Positions 6,004 through 6,087 of a DNA stretch of 6,087 nucleotides are shown piece by piece. This stretch comes from Chryseobacterium gleum (GTDB taxonomy: Bacteria; Bacteroidota; Bacteroidia; Flavobacteriales_D; Sanyastnellaceae). How positions within the stretch are numbered: position 1 is the first letter of the stretch; every line of letters begins with the position of its first letter. The position numbers and the translations under genes are program-made. The notes beneath the pieces were generated by a model, which ran no database searches, had not been told where the DNA came from, and saw nothing but the letters and a program-made list of their open reading frames with translations. Location of the stretch: contig CAMCUG010000093.1 of the NCBI GenBank assembly GCA_945878835.1, positions 1 to 6,087 of the forward strand. Direction: 5' to 3'.

Positions 6004-6087
6004 CTGCGAATCACACGTTCAAGTGTTTTGCCGCGAGAAGAATTTATTTCAATGAAGTAAGTTCCTCGCGTCTCTGGCAATTGAATG
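6000..6087 (-). CDS. C-terminal end of a protein with a probable T9SS type A sorting domain (5' part outside window)
   Basis: The minus-strand frame entering at 6087 gives 28 codons, including LPETRGTYFIEINSSRGK and LERVIRR, before TGA at 6002-6000. The pattern LP..GtYfieI....Gk...rvi at the extreme C-terminus is the hallmark of the type A sorting domain of Bacteroidota type IX secretion cargo, which directs export across the outer membrane and attachment or release at the surface. Only about the last third of the domain (normally 70-80 residues) is in the window, so the passenger function is unknown. The stop overlaps the next ATG as ATGA, which implies a minus-strand operon with the Pat-like acetyltransferase. 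Confidence 0.65.
   Translation of the reverse strand, partial: IQLPETRGTYFIEINSSRGKTLERVIRR

Noticed and set aside
1..6087. CRISPR arrays, tRNAs, insertion sequences, phage or defence genes
   Set aside because: I saw no regularly spaced repeats, tRNA cloverleaf, transposase motifs or terminal inverted repeats. Almost all bases are used by ordinary-looking genes.

Overview
The window looks like a chromosomal segment of a Bacteroidota bacterium, probably Flavobacteriia-like. The evidence is a type IX secretion (T9SS) type A-like sorting tail at the right edge, DnaX sequence of the Bacteroidota type (NNSVEDIR, HAIFILATTEKHKIIPTILSRC), almost no Shine-Dalgarno sites, a moderately AT-rich composition, and a sodium:amino-acid symporter that carries a secretory signal and an extra exported domain. 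No tRNA, rRNA, CRISPR array, insertion sequence or clear intrinsic terminator is visible.

Layout. Minus strand, 1-1307: 5' part of an AGCS-family sodium:alanine/glycine symporter gene, running off the left edge. A short divergent intergenic region (1308-1430) holds candidate promoters for both directions. Plus strand, 1431-5476: a tightly packed run of dnaX (in two reading frames, 1431-2513 and 2510-3172), an S4-domain Hsp15-like RNA-binding protein (3176-3568), a GNAT acetyltransferase (3555-4016) and a DUF2079 multi-pass membrane protein (4013-5476). Gaps are 3 nt or overlaps of 4-14 nt, so this is very probably one operon. Minus strand, 5461-6087: a phosphinothricin-acetyltransferase-like GNAT, and upstream of it the last codons of a protein ending in a T9SS-type sorting domain. 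The convergent 3' ends of the DUF2079 and GNAT genes overlap by 16 bp.

Main observation. dnaX is not one open frame. The 0 frame encodes the clamp-loader ATPase and collar (360 aa) and stops directly after an A10-G run that contains the in-frame slippery heptamer A_AAA_AAG followed at once by TGA. The -1 frame continues for 220 codons as a DnaX (tau-type) C-terminal region. A -1 ribosomal frameshift, or transcriptional addition of one A, would give a fused protein of about 580 aa, while ordinary reading would give a gamma-like protein. This is the reverse of the E. coli arrangement, where frameshifting makes the short form. A one-base homopolymer error in the assembly would look the same and must be excluded. 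The DnaX N-terminal part also lacks the usual four-cysteine zinc module.

The operon pairs a replication gene with a ribosome-associated S4 protein, an acetyltransferase and a membrane protein of unknown function. The sequence gives no sign that these form one pathway.
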